Positions 1 to 6,843 of a DNA stretch of 11,880 nt are shown in pieces. The notes below the pieces were generated by a model. The model saw nothing but the letters and a program-made list of their open reading frames with translations. It made no database searches and was not told where the DNA came from. The stretch lies in NCBI GenBank assembly GCA_036387915.1, contig DASVSV010000513.1, positions 1-11,880 on the forward strand, in the 5' to 3' direction. Source of the DNA: QHVT01 sp036387915. GTDB lineage: Bacteria; Acidobacteriota; Thermoanaerobaculia; Gp7-AA8. Within the stretch, counting starts at the first letter, position 1. Each line of letters opens with the position of its first letter. The position numbers were made by a program, and so were the translations under genes.

Positions 1-90
1 CTCGTGAGGGGAGAAGGTGCCGAAGGCGGATGAGGGGTTTTCGCTCGCGCTAAGTTAAGGCCATTGGGATGACAGCGACTGCAAAGAATG

Positions 91-147
91 CGTAGCGTTC
101 GCTACGATCGTGCTATAAAGTTATTTCAATCAAGCAACAACAAGGAG
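91..147 (+). promoter_or_regulatory. possible promoter and ribosome site of the FG-GAP gene
   Basis: A perfect short hairpin (CGTAGC, loop GTTC, GCTACG; 91-106) is followed by TATAAA at 114-119, a possible -10 box. No good -35 box is seen at the usual distance. AAGGAG at 142-147 lies 5 nt before the ATG at 153 and decides that start over the in-frame GTG at 147, which overlaps the Shine-Dalgarno sequence itself. The -10 call is weak; the ribosome site is convincing. Positions 1-90 hold no gene that I can support. Confidence 0.4.
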
Positions 148-152
148 TGGAT

Positions 153-1685
153 ATGACAAGGGCTCTTCTTCCCCTGGTGCTTTCCTGCTCGTTCGCGCTT
201 CCTCTCTTCGCCGGCCTGCGTAGCGGGCCGTCCATCGCCGAAGGGCTTGCGCTGCCGGTGGTGGCCGACCTGAACGGTGACGGCCTCACAGACATCGTGC
301 TGGACAAGTCGGTTCTGCTCAATTCCGGTGGCGGCCACTTCGTGAAGCACGGTCTTGCGCTGCAGGGGAATGACATCGCTGTCGAGTGGCTCGACGTGAA
401 CGGCGACGGCCGCATCGATCTGCTCGCGCGCGACCAGACCCTGAACAGCACCGCGAACGCACTGCGGCCGCACTTCGTCTACATGACCGGCGCGCCCCTG
501 CAGTTCACGCGCGTGGCGATCGACAATTCAGGCGGATACGAACCGTTCGTGGCCGAGGTCAACGGCGACGGGCGGGACGACCTGATGCTCATGAGGAATG
601 TCAGCGAGGACCGGCTCACCGGCACGGAGGTGAAGGTGCTGCTGTCGAACGGCGACGGCACGTTCGCAGCGCGCGCGCCGTTCCGGATTCCGAAGAGCCC
701 GCATCTCCTGATGACGAACCGTCTTCCCGCGGGCGATCTCGATCGCGACGGTCATCGTGACCTCGTCATCCGGACGAGCAACGAGCTGAACGTCCTCCGT
801 GGTGTCGGCAACGGTGACTTCGCGCCGGTCGAATCGCGGTGGCTCCCGAGCAATCCGTTCGGATGGTGGGCGACCGAGCTCGTGGACGTCGACAACGACG
901 GCAATCTCGACGTGCTCGTCGCCGGCCAGCGCGTCGTCCGCGCATTCCTTGGCGACGGCCGCGGCTCTTTCACGCGGCTCGCGTCGACGAAGATCGCCCG
1001 TCTGCACGATCCGGTGTATCCCGCCGGAACGTCGATCGGCGGCCCTCCGGGACTTCCCGGGATCACGGCGGACAACGCGAACCAGCCGCGCAACTTCGCC
1101 TTCGGCTCATTCGTGCGCAAGGGAAGGACGGAGATCGCCGCCGGCACGGGCGAAGGCGACGTGGTCGTGCTGGCTTGGGAGCGGAACGGCCTCCGCGAAG
1201 TCGATCGCATCCAGACCGAGATGCTCTCGGCCGACGTGCACGCCGGCTCGTTCCTCGGACCGGGGTCGAACGACCTGTACGTGACGTGGAACTTCGGCTA
1301 TCCGAAAGCGCGCCCGGTGCCGCGCCTGCTGTACTCGGAGCCCGCCGCGGCCGCCCAGCAGGTTCGTAGCGTGAGTCGCAGACGGGCCGTCGACGCGCGC
1401 ATGGCGCCGGTGAGCTTCGACGTCCGCGTCAGCCACCCGTGCATCGCCACCGCGACGGACACCTGGCAGCTGACGTGGGAAGGACCGTTCGGCGTGCAGC
1501 GGCGTCCGGACCGCAACGTCGAAGTGACGCTCGACGGCGACGTCCTGGCGTTCCGCCTCGAGCCCGCCGGCGGGGAGACGATCGCCGCGACGCTCGAGCA
1601 GAAACACGGCGCGTACGAGGGGACGCACGACATCGACACGCCGTGCGGCCGGCAGTTCGTGAAGATCACCGCAAAGGCGCGGTGA
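153..1685 (+). CDS. secreted FG-GAP/VCBS repeat protein
   Basis: The product is about 510 residues and begins with a signal peptide: basic T-R, a hydrophobic run to about residue 20, and F-A-G as a possible cleavage site. Five calcium-loop-like motifs of the form D-x-[ND]-x-D-G-x-x-D-[LIV] start near residues 39 (DLNGDGLTD), 81 (DVNGDGRID), 135 (EVNGDGRDD), 195 (DLDRDGHRD) and 245 (DVDNDGNLD). Their spacing of about 42-60 residues fits blades of an FG-GAP/VCBS beta-propeller, known from integrin-like and many exported bacterial proteins. The last 120 residues form a different, unrecognised beta-rich tail with two Cys. The role is probably extracellular binding or adhesion; no catalytic motif is visible. 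The start is chosen for the AAGGAG site 5 nt upstream. The gene is convergent with the hydrolase remnant and ends just before a hairpin. Confidence 0.85.
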   Translation: MTRALLPLVLSCSFALPLFAGLRSGPSIAEGLALPVVADLNGDGLTDIVLDKSVLLNSGGGHFVKHGLALQGNDIAVEWLDVNGDGRIDLLARDQTLNSTANALRPHFVYMTGAPLQFTRVAIDNSGGYEPFVAEVNGDGRDDLMLMRNVSEDRLTGTEVKVLLSNGDGTFAARAPFRIPKSPHLLMTNRLPAGDLDRDGHRDLVIRTSNELNVLRGVGNGDFAPVESRWLPSNPFGWWATELVDVDNDGNLDVLVAGQRVVRAFLGDGRGSFTRLASTKIARLHDPVYPAGTSIGGPPGLPGITADNANQPRNFAFGSFVRKGRTEIAAGTGEGDVVVLAWERNGLREVDRIQTEMLSADVHAGSFLGPGSNDLYVTWNFGYPKARPVPRLLYSEPAAAAQQVRSVSRRRAVDARMAPVSFDVRVSHPCIATATDTWQLTWEGPFGVQRRPDRNVEVTLDGDVLAFRLEPAGGETIAATLEQKHGAYEGTHDIDTPCGRQFVKITAKAR

Positions 1686-1692
1686 CGGTATT

Positions 1693-1716
1693 GAGGGCGG
1701 CCGAAAGGCCGCCCTC
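1693..1716. terminator. hairpin between convergent genes
   Basis: A perfect 10-bp GC-rich stem (GAGGGCGGCC / GGCCGCCCTC) closes on a GAAA tetraloop, starting 8 nt after the FG-GAP stop codon. It could end transcription from both sides, since the next gene comes in on the minus strand. Neither side has a T-tract, so it is either an atypical terminator or a stability hairpin. Confidence 0.6.
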
Positions 1717-1744
1717 ACCCATCTCCCTTCGACCCCGCGCGCCG

Positions 1745-2330
1745 TCAGCTTGTGTGCGCTGCGATCCACGCGGCAGTCGCCTCGATGGCGCGCTCCCAGC
1801 TGGTGGCGTCGAGCAGATGTCCGGCGCCGGGCAACTCGAGGTAATGCGTGGACGTGTTGCCGAGGAAGCGGTGGAGCGAGCGGGCGGCATCGGGAGGAAC
1901 GTTCTCGTCGCACTCCGCGGTGATCGAAAGGAGTGGGATTCCTGCAAAGGCCGCGAAATCGAGCCCTTCCGGCGACCCGAGGAGTGCCACGGCGGAGCCG
2001 ATCGACGGCTCGAGCAGCAGCGCGCGATAGACGATGTACGCGCCCATCGAAACGCCGGCGATGGACACACTGTCATATCCGTCCGCACGCAGCGAGCCGA
2101 CGAGTCCCGGCACCTCCGCCGCGGTGGCGTCGGCAATCTCGATCATCGTCCGCTTTGCTTCGTCACGCGGCGCGGCGACGCGCACGTCGAGGTCCGGCCA
2201 CCGACGGGAGCCGTGCCCGACGGCGTCCACGCCGATGGCGTCCAACCCGGCACGCGCGAAGCGCTCCAACTCCGGCCGGTGCGTTTCTGCATCGGCGTTG
2301 AAGCCGTGATACCAGAGCAGCGCGGGGCGC
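1745..2330 (-). pseudogene. alpha/beta-hydrolase lacking its own start (5' truncated)
   Basis: About 195 residues form a clear alpha/beta-hydrolase fold, similar to YjfP-type esterases. In order: oxyanion motif LLWYHGF at the very beginning, DAVGHGSR, nucleophile elbow G-V-S-M-G-A, acidic-residue loop AECDENVPPD, and the catalytic His in PGAGH near the C-terminus. Ser, Asp and His are all present. The problem is the 5' end. Family members carry about 20-30 residues before the HG motif, but here that motif begins directly at the stop codon of the upstream secreted-protein gene. No ATG, GTG or TTG lies in frame in the last 90 nt of that gene. The frame stays open further upstream, but only as an arginine- and serine-rich shadow of the other gene. 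I read it as a truncated remnant. Start at a non-standard codon or by translational coupling cannot be excluded. Confidence 0.6.
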
Positions 2331-2666
2331 CTACGGCGCGATCTCAGGACATTCCTTGAAGCCGGCGGCTTCCAACTCGGCGATTCCGGCGGCGATCGTG
2401 CCCTGATACTCGAACGTGACGTCTGAATATGGGCTGACCACGAAGCCGCTCGGAACAATGTCCAACGGCGGACCGACGTACGCGCCGCTCTCTTTGAACT
2501 CTTTCTCGTTCGCAATGATGAAGACCGGCCCGCCATCGCCCTCGAAGCCCATTACAGCGAAGCAGAAATCATTCGGCTTGAGCTGGTCGCCACTGCTCGC
2601 AGGCGAGTAAGCCATGAGCAGCGCAATCGTGGTGGCCACAGAGAACACGCGCAAACGCTTGAACAT
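2331..2666 (-). CDS. small secreted protein of unknown function
   Basis: The product is 111 residues, starting MFKRLRVF with a hydrophobic run (SVATTIALLMAY) and S-P-A-S-S-G as a probable signal-peptidase site, leaving a mature protein of about 85 residues. It contains two Cys, one in the segment NDFCFAV and one near the end (KECPEIAP). The start at 2666 is preferred over an in-frame ATG six codons upstream because GGAGG lies 4 nt before it. I do not recognise the family. It is divergent from the lipoprotein gene, and its 3' end abuts the start-less hydrolase in another frame, so the C-terminal residues could have been altered by that junction. Confidence 0.65.
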   Translation of the reverse strand: MFKRLRVFSVATTIALLMAYSPASSGDQLKPNDFCFAVMGFEGDGGPVFIIANEKEFKESGAYVGPPLDIVPSGFVVSPYSDVTFEYQGTIAAGIAELEAAGFKECPEIAP

Positions 2667-2711
2667 CGTTCCTCCAGTCTTCATACGGCGTGAGACATCA
2701 GAGCCTGTCGT

Positions 2712-2731
2712 GTACGTACGTCACGTGACGT
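2712..2731. promoter_or_regulatory. palindromic operator candidate in divergent spacer
   Basis: ACGTCACGTGACGT at 2718-2731 is a perfect 14-bp palindrome. It overlaps a second palindrome, GTACGTAC (2712-2719), so ACGT occurs four times in 20 bases. It lies about 50 nt before the start of the minus-strand secreted protein, in the spacer shared with the plus-strand lipoprotein. The position fits a dimeric repressor or activator site. No regulator gene is nearby and no cognate factor can be named. Confidence 0.4.
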
Positions 2732-2839
2732 GATCTGCACTCCGAAAGAATACTGCCGGTGCTCCCGACTCGACACACGCGCGGGTATAGCCTGTGTCTG
2801 CCGATCTGATCTGTCGGCGTGTTCCGGTGACGCGATCAC

Positions 2840-2861
2840 GGCAGCGCGTGCCCGCGCTGCC
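2840..2861. other. perfect 9-bp hairpin in the divergent spacer
   Basis: GGCAGCGCG and CGCGCTGCC flank a TGCC loop. It lies upstream of the possible -10 box of the lipoprotein gene and about 175 nt from the minus-strand gene. The remainder of the 320-nt spacer (2667-2986) shows no further gene. Confidence 0.35.
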
Positions 2862-2874
2862 ACGCGCCGGAGCG

Positions 2875-2880
2875 TATACT
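2875..2880 (+). promoter_or_regulatory. possible -10 box of the lipoprotein gene
   Basis: TATACT is close to the sigma-70 -10 consensus and stands out in a GC-rich spacer. No TTGACA-like -35 is found 16-18 nt upstream, so an activator or an alternative sigma factor would be needed. It would give a leader of about 100 nt before the ATG at 2987. Confidence 0.3.
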
Positions 2881-2986
2881 GCCGCATCCACAATTCACTT
2901 CGAGCTCCACATTGCTTTCGCCAGCGCGTGCGAAGCATGGCGCGCCGCCTGTGTCGGTGCGCCGTAGCACCAGAAGGGTTCAGATC

Positions 2987-4318
2987 ATGACGGCAGTCCG
3001 CCTGTTGAGTGGGGCGTTGAGTGGGGCGTTGAGTGGGGCGTCCGTCCTGCTCGCGACGCTGATGATTTTTTCGTGCACGGAGAAACGGGCCTCGTCGCCC
3101 GCCCCCGCAACCTCTGAGTCCCGGGAGGGAAACTTGAACGAATCTTCGCCGCCGGCAACCTCGGCCTCTTTCGTCGAAGGACGCGACTACACGGTATTCG
3201 AGCGGGTGCGCTTCATGGATCCGGCCGGATTCGAGCGTCCTGCCGAAGCATTCAGCGTGTTGTTGCCGCGCGGGTGGAAGCACGAGGGAGGCATCGTCTG
3301 GAAGAGTCCGCGCGCGTGCGTCGCCGAAATGGTCGGCGGCCAGATGAGCATCAGTTCGCCGGATGGCGCCATCCGCTTCCAGTCGCTCCCCTTCCACGCC
3401 TGGGCCTACGCCTCGGACGGGATGATGCTGCAGTCGCTGCAGATGCAGGCGCAGGCCGGAGGCTGCGACGTCGGTCAGCCGATGGGGGCCGAGGCGTATT
3501 TGCGCCAGGTGATGGTGCCGCGTGAGCTGTCCGGCGCGACCGTCATCGAGGTGCGCCCGAACGAGCCGGCGCAGCGAGATCTGCAGCGGCGCGCGGAGGA
3601 GTCCCGCGCGTTGATCATGCAGTACGGCGCGCAGCAGGTCGATTTCCTCATCGAGGCAGTCACCGCGCGGGTCCGCTGGAACGACGGCACCGAGGGAGTC
3701 GTGCTCTGCTCGGTGAACAACACGATCCAGACGCTGCAGAACGCCTACAACGGACAGTTTCAGCGGATCAGCAACAGCGTCGCATCGGAACGTTCGTGGA
3801 TCCGCTTTCCATCCGAGCGCCGCTCGGAAGCAGAGACGGTGCTGGCCAACCTGAAGTCCAGCTACAGAACCAATCCGGAGTGGAAGAGCGCCGTAGAAGG
3901 TTACCAGGCCAGGCTGCGGCAACAGCAGAACGTCGACCACCACATGAAGATGAAGGCACTGGCGGATCAGACAGCAGCGAACGCGCGCGCGCACGCCGGG
4001 CGGATGGCCGACATCGCGGCGCAGGGAGCGGCGAACACGCAGCGGTACCAGGACCGGATGGCCGCGATGGATCAGTCGATGCGGACGTGGGAAACGCAGC
4101 AGAGCAGCCAGGACCGGATGCACACGTCCTTCGTGCAGACGATCCGCGAAGTCGAAACCTGGCGTGGGGCGGACGGACGCGTGGAGCTCTCCAGCGGCTA
4201 CGACCAGGCCTGGAGCCGCGGCGACGGCTCGTACATCGTCAGCAACTCGCCGACCTTCGACCCGCGAGCCGCGTTCCAGGATCAGAACTGGACGGAACTG
4301 AAGCGCGAAAACCCTTGA
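2987..4318 (+). CDS. lipoprotein with C-terminal coiled coil, unknown function
   Basis: The product is 443 residues. The N-terminus is a long hydrophobic signal with three LSGA repeats (residues 7-18), then LLATLMIFS-C30, a plausible lipobox for lipid attachment, followed by a low-complexity Ser/Pro/Ala linker. Residues of about 65-260 form a globular part (DYTVFERVRF, FSVLLPRGWKHEGG, IEAVTARVRWNDGTEG). Residues of about 300-385 are Gln-, Ala- and Met-rich with heptad character, probably coiled coil (ARLRQQQ, HHMKMKALADQ, RMAAMDQSMRTWETQQ). The tail holds GYDQAWSRGDGSYIVSN and FDPRAAF. I do not recognise a named family. ATG 2987 is chosen because it gives a clean lipoprotein signal, with AGAAGG about 9 nt upstream; a TTG at 2912 would add a non-hydrophobic stretch. 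The likely location is anchored to a membrane on the periplasmic side. Confidence 0.75.
   Translation: MTAVRLLSGALSGALSGASVLLATLMIFSCTEKRASSPAPATSESREGNLNESSPPATSASFVEGRDYTVFERVRFMDPAGFERPAEAFSVLLPRGWKHEGGIVWKSPRACVAEMVGGQMSISSPDGAIRFQSLPFHAWAYASDGMMLQSLQMQAQAGGCDVGQPMGAEAYLRQVMVPRELSGATVIEVRPNEPAQRDLQRRAEESRALIMQYGAQQVDFLIEAVTARVRWNDGTEGVVLCSVNNTIQTLQNAYNGQFQRISNSVASERSWIRFPSERRSEAETVLANLKSSYRTNPEWKSAVEGYQARLRQQQNVDHHMKMKALADQTAANARAHAGRMADIAAQGAANTQRYQDRMAAMDQSMRTWETQQSSQDRMHTSFVQTIREVETWRGADGRVELSSGYDQAWSRGDGSYIVSNSPTFDPRAAFQDQNWTELKRENP
3005..3040 (+). repeat. three exact 12-bp tandem repeats in the signal peptide
   Basis: TTGAGTGGGGCG occurs three times without a break. It encodes L-S-G-A each time inside the hydrophobic part of the lipoprotein signal. 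Because 12 is a multiple of three, gain or loss of a unit would lengthen or shorten the signal without shifting the frame. Confidence 0.9.
3571..3622 (+). repeat. 52-bp segment duplicated downstream (copy 1)
   Basis: This segment of the lipoprotein gene, encoding residues around AQRDLQRRAEESRALIMQ, recurs at 5948-5999 on the same strand with two mismatches (CTG/CTA and ATCATG/ATCGTG). It is the in-gene and presumably original copy. Confidence 0.9.
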
Positions 4319-4329
4319 ACGCACGGCAT

Positions 4330-4345
4330 ACGTCGATCACGACGT
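4330..4345. terminator. short hairpin after the lipoprotein gene
   Basis: ACGTCG and CGACGT flank an ATCA loop, 12 nt after the stop codon. The stem is perfect but only 6 bp and has no T-tract. In the same 234-nt spacer, ACGATCACGA (4354-4363) is the inverse of TCGTGATCGT (4434-4443). I see no gene between 4319 and 4552. Confidence 0.3.
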
Positions 4346-4552
4346 GGTGACCAACGATCACGATCATCGCTTACAACGTCTAGAACGCGCGACACGTGAA
4401 CTTGGCAACTTCACTCGCGATGTCTACCGAGTTTCGTGATCGTGCGTCGAGACAGGCAGCTTCCGTAAAGGATAGGAGTCGCTTTGGCGACTGCGCCGGG
4501 TGACAGCGGCTTCCCGTCCCCACCGCGGCCTACCCGGGCTACGCTGTGACTC

Positions 4553-5127
4553 ATGCACTACCAGCTCAAGATCACGCTCGAGGACGTCGAACCGGACATC
4601 TGGCGTCGCGTCCTCGTCCCGTCGGACCTCACGCTCTTCGAACTTCATCACGTGATCCAGATCGTCATGGGCTGGGAAGACTGTCACCTGCACGATTTCA
4701 CGATCAAAAAGCAGCGATACACGTTGCCGGAGTACTGCGACGGTAACGACATGGACGAAAGCGAGACCTTGCTGGGCGACGCCGTGAGACCGCGCAGCAA
4801 ATTCGTCTACCACTACGACTTCGGAGACGATTGGAACCACGTCCTCCTCGTCGAGAAAGCAGTCAAGGACGACACCTTCATGATCCCCATTTGCATCGAC
4901 GGAGAACGCGCGTGCCCTCCTGAAGACAGCGGTGGCCCCTGGGGCTACTTCGACAAGCTTCAGGCGCTTTCCAATCCGGACGATGAAGAGAGCGAGGAGC
5001 TACGACAATGGAGGACCCCAACTTCGACCCCGAGCTGTTCCAGAAGGATCCCGTCAACAAACAACTGCACGGTCTTTTCAAGCCGGCGCGCCAAAAGCGA
5101 AGGAGAACCACGGAAGGTCAGTCATAG
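4553..5127 (+). pseudogene. pRiA4b ORF-3-like protein, frameshifted
   Basis: The first 153 residues match the pRiA4b ORF-3 family (also called IS1096 passenger TnpR-like): MHYQLKITLEDVEPDIWRR, the LHHVIQIVMGW segment, the HDF motif, YDFGDDWNH and the PPEDSGGPWGY signature. After E-E-L-R-Q-W (about 5010) the frame goes wrong. The expected family ending continues in another frame from 5008: MEDPNFDPELF, then VNKQLHGLFK, to a stop at 5125-5127. Restoring four bases (ATGG duplicated at 5008-5011) gives R-Q-W-M-E-D-P-N-F-D-P-E and a normal protein of about 192 residues, so a 4-nt deletion between short repeats is the simplest explanation. As written, the first frame runs on to 5461 with unrelated residues. 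Family members have no settled biochemical role. No clear Shine-Dalgarno is seen. Confidence 0.75.
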
Positions 5128-5131
5128 TGAG

Positions 5132-5609
5132 TCAACCAGGACCGTTCCTCCACTTAGCCACCGCAACCAATTTCTCGAGATCGGCGAGGTTTTTCTGTCG
5201 CCCAGCAGCTCGTTTGTTTCGTATGAGCTCGTCCAACCGAGAAGAGCTACCGGGTGGTCATCCATCAGCGTCTGTACACGCCGGTCCCAGGCGGAATCAA
5301 AGTCTACTCCCGAGATCGAGGTAAGAATGTCGATGCGGTTCGGTGGCTGGCCGAGTTGCAGGATTCGGCCGCGCTGGAGAAGATCCTGTTCTACGATTCC
5401 CAGGCTCCCGAATCCAACGCGTCGAGAACTGCGAGAACGCGGCTTACGTTTTTCGGCGTAGTGCGGATGAGGAAATCGATGTCACCCGTAAATCGTGGAT
5501 GACCGTGAAACGCAACGGCGTGACCGCCGACGACCACATATTCAACGTTGTGAGAGTTCAACAACGCAATGAACTCGCTCAAATCGGTTTGCAGCTTCGC
5601 CAAGAGCAC
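5132..5609 (-). pseudogene. nucleotidyltransferase (MNT/AbiEii-like), two frameshifts
   Basis: The N-terminal part is VEYVVVGGHAVAFHGHPRFTGDIDFLI: the G-G nucleotide-binding motif and a D-x-D metal motif typical of minimal nucleotidyltransferases. After V-L-A-V-L-D-A the frame is broken at about 5416-5417, and the protein continues one base off: GFGSLGIVEQDLL, PPNRIDILTSISGVDFDSAW. It breaks again at 5237-5238 and continues as LDELIRNKRAAGRQKNLADLEKL to a stop at 5132-5134. Each break is explained by loss of a single base. With both repaired, the product is about 159 residues, normal for the family. It overlaps the partner gene at 5542-5736 if the GTG at 5609 is used, and its stop lies 4 bp from the convergent pRiA4b-like gene. 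Either true decay or sequence error could explain the breaks. Confidence 0.8.
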
Positions 5610-5736
5610 TCCGATGCCGCTCGATCAACTCCAGCAGCATCTCGAGCCGGTCTTCAGGCGCGAGTTCCGCGTAGAACTGATCGTCGGCCAGATCCGCGGC
5701 CTCGAAACTGCCGAACATGTGAACGACTCGATCCAC
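5542..5736 (-). CDS. small partner protein of the nucleotidyltransferase
   Basis: This 64-residue acidic protein (MDRVVHMFGSFEAADLADDQ, then FYAELAPEDRLEMLLELIERH, ending in RVVEL-like VHCVVELSQR) matches the short proteins usually encoded just upstream of this nucleotidyltransferase type. The pair behaves like a two-gene, toxin-antitoxin-like module of unproven function. The start is a GTG at 5736. The 3' end overlaps the nucleotidyltransferase start by up to 68 nt, which suggests translational coupling. The reading frame is intact although the partner is broken. The family recognition is from memory of the arrangement and not from a named domain. Confidence 0.65.
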   Translation of the reverse strand: MDRVVHMFGSFEAADLADDQFYAELAPEDRLEMLLELIERHRSALGEAANRFERVHCVVELSQR

Positions 5737-5861
5737 GAAAGCAATTTAGCACGGCAACGAGGTCAAGCGACACCGGCAGTGGCATGGCGTTCAGGAGTGT
5801 AACGGAGATCGCCCGCCTGAACCGATCACATCTTCCCGTGGATGTCCGGTGTTCAGGATAA

Positions 5862-6014
5862 GTACACGCACAAGTGCTGTCCCGTACCTCCGACGGCACG
5901 TATTTCGGTTCGCACACCAGTGATCCACAGCAAGGGTCAGGCGCGGTGCAGCGAGATCTACAGCGGCGCGCGGAGGAGTCCCGCGCGTTGATCGTGCAGC
6001 TGTTTCACAGGTAG
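5862..6014 (+). pseudogene. short open remnant carrying a lipoprotein-gene fragment
   Basis: A 50-codon open stretch lies between two stops and has no credible start. Its second half is the copied 52 bp (QRDLQRRAEESRALIVQ) in the same frame as in the lipoprotein; the two base differences are silent (CTG to CTA) and Met to Val. Its first half, QVLSRTSDGTYFGSHTSDP, also resembles the lipoprotein's C-terminal QAWSRGDGSYIVSNS and FDP, but the order of the two pieces is reversed. This may be a shuffled relic of a paralogue. The first-half similarity is short and could be chance. The remaining spacer (5737-5861) shows nothing. Confidence 0.45.
5948..5999 (+). repeat. 52-bp segment duplicated from the lipoprotein gene (copy 2)
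   Basis: 50 of 52 bases are identical to 3571-3622. It ends 5 bp before the stop codon of the minus-strand gene at 6005-6382. No similarity extends beyond either edge by eye. Confidence 0.9.
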
Positions 6015-6382
6015 ACCGCAGCCGCGTCAAATGCATCTTCCGGAGTGCCGTAGAAGGACCCATCTGGAAAGACGGCCAGCTCGTATTTCATGTTGCTGTA
6101 CGTGAAGAACGAGAACGACCACTGATCCTCGTGTCCGAAGTACCGCAACCGGCACAGATGGGTCGGCACGTCTTCTATTTCGCCGCCCGTACTTTCGCCT
6201 GTCGAAACACCTGCATCGACATACGCGTCGATGTAGCAGAGAGCGCCGCGGAAACGCACCTCCAGCCGCTGGTATCGGCCACGGTAGGAACGCTCCGCGT
6301 GGCGCAGGATGCGATCAATCGTGTGCTGTTGGACCAGCTTCGGAATCTTGACACCGCCGGCGTCGGGCTGCTTCGACCACAC
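6005..6382 (-). CDS. conserved hypothetical protein, intact
   Basis: This 125-residue protein starts with GTG at 6382. Its N-terminal part is basic and helical (KIPKLVQQHTIDRILRHAE). The centre reads RYQRLEVRFRGALCYIDAY, and the C-terminal part is aromatic-rich: THLCRLRYFGHEDQWSFSFF, YSNMKYELAVFPDGSF, GTPEDAFDAAAVYL. It resembles a widespread family of bacterial hypothetical proteins that I know by pattern but not by name; its function is unknown. No signal peptide or membrane segment is visible. No strong Shine-Dalgarno is seen before the GTG, so the start is uncertain by a few codons. It is one of few unbroken genes between 4553 and 7600. Confidence 0.7.
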   Translation of the reverse strand: MWSKQPDAGGVKIPKLVQQHTIDRILRHAERSYRGRYQRLEVRFRGALCYIDAYVDAGVSTGESTGGEIEDVPTHLCRLRYFGHEDQWSFSFFTYSNMKYELAVFPDGSFYGTPEDAFDAAAVYL

Positions 6383-6466
6383 GCGGATAGCCTACCATCA
6401 CGCAGCAGGTCTCGGTGGGGCTGGGAGAGGTCCTCGCGTACCGACCAGTCCCACGCTTTTCGTCGT

Positions 6467-6843
6467 TCAGGCGCTCGCCGCGGCTCGCATGGTGTCGAGC
6501 ATGTGATCCATGACGGTGGTGTGTTCACGCTCCGGGCTGAAGAGAACGATCTCCGCGTCGCTGACCACACGCACGGAGTGGCCCGGTGCCCAGTAGAAGA
6601 GGTCATCGGTCGTGCAGCTCTCCTCCGAGCCGTCGCTATACGACACGATCAGGTTGCCGGAGATCACGTAACTCCAGTGCGGCGTCTGGCAGGTGTCGTC
6701 CTTCAGCCCTTTGAGGAGAGGCGTGATGTCGGTACCGGCGCCGAGGGAGAAGTATTCGCCGCCATTGTCTTGTAGCCACTGGCGTCTCCGAATTCCGGAA
6801 CCTGCCGGGCCACAGCGCCGGGGACGTTGATTTTGGCGGGGAT
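6467..6843 (-). pseudogene. cupin-domain protein, start lost and frameshifted
   Basis: The 5' portion reads IPAKINVPGAVARQVPEFGD and SGYKTMA, then breaks at about 6758-6759. One base back in frame it continues GEYFSLGAGTDITPLLKGL, KDDTCQTPHWSYVISGNL, SYSDGSEES, DLFYWAPGHSVRV and EIVLFSPEREH to the stop at 6467. These are the features of a small single-domain cupin (PHW and the P-G-H motif). Restoring one G (GCG-GGC) rejoins the halves. No ATG, GTG or TTG is placed where the family starts, a residue or two before IPAKI; the sequence changes there into the truncated hydrolase on the other strand. Repaired length would be about 125 residues, normal for the family. It is almost certainly not functional as written. 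Confidence 0.75.

Noticed and set aside
1107..1913. 268-codon minus-strand frame across the FG-GAP gene's end
   Set aside because: Very Arg/Ala-rich, crosses the terminator-like hairpin and two unrelated genes; a shadow frame.
2681..4324. 547-codon open frame on the minus strand opposite the lipoprotein gene
   Set aside because: Arg-, His- and Leu-rich with no motif; it mirrors the GC-rich codons of the real plus-strand gene, which has a lipoprotein signal and ribosome site.
5254..5502. plus-strand frame reading RLYTPVPGGIKVYSRDRGKN
   Set aside because: It is the complement of the nucleotidyltransferase body, whose family sequence is clear once the two frame breaks are allowed for.
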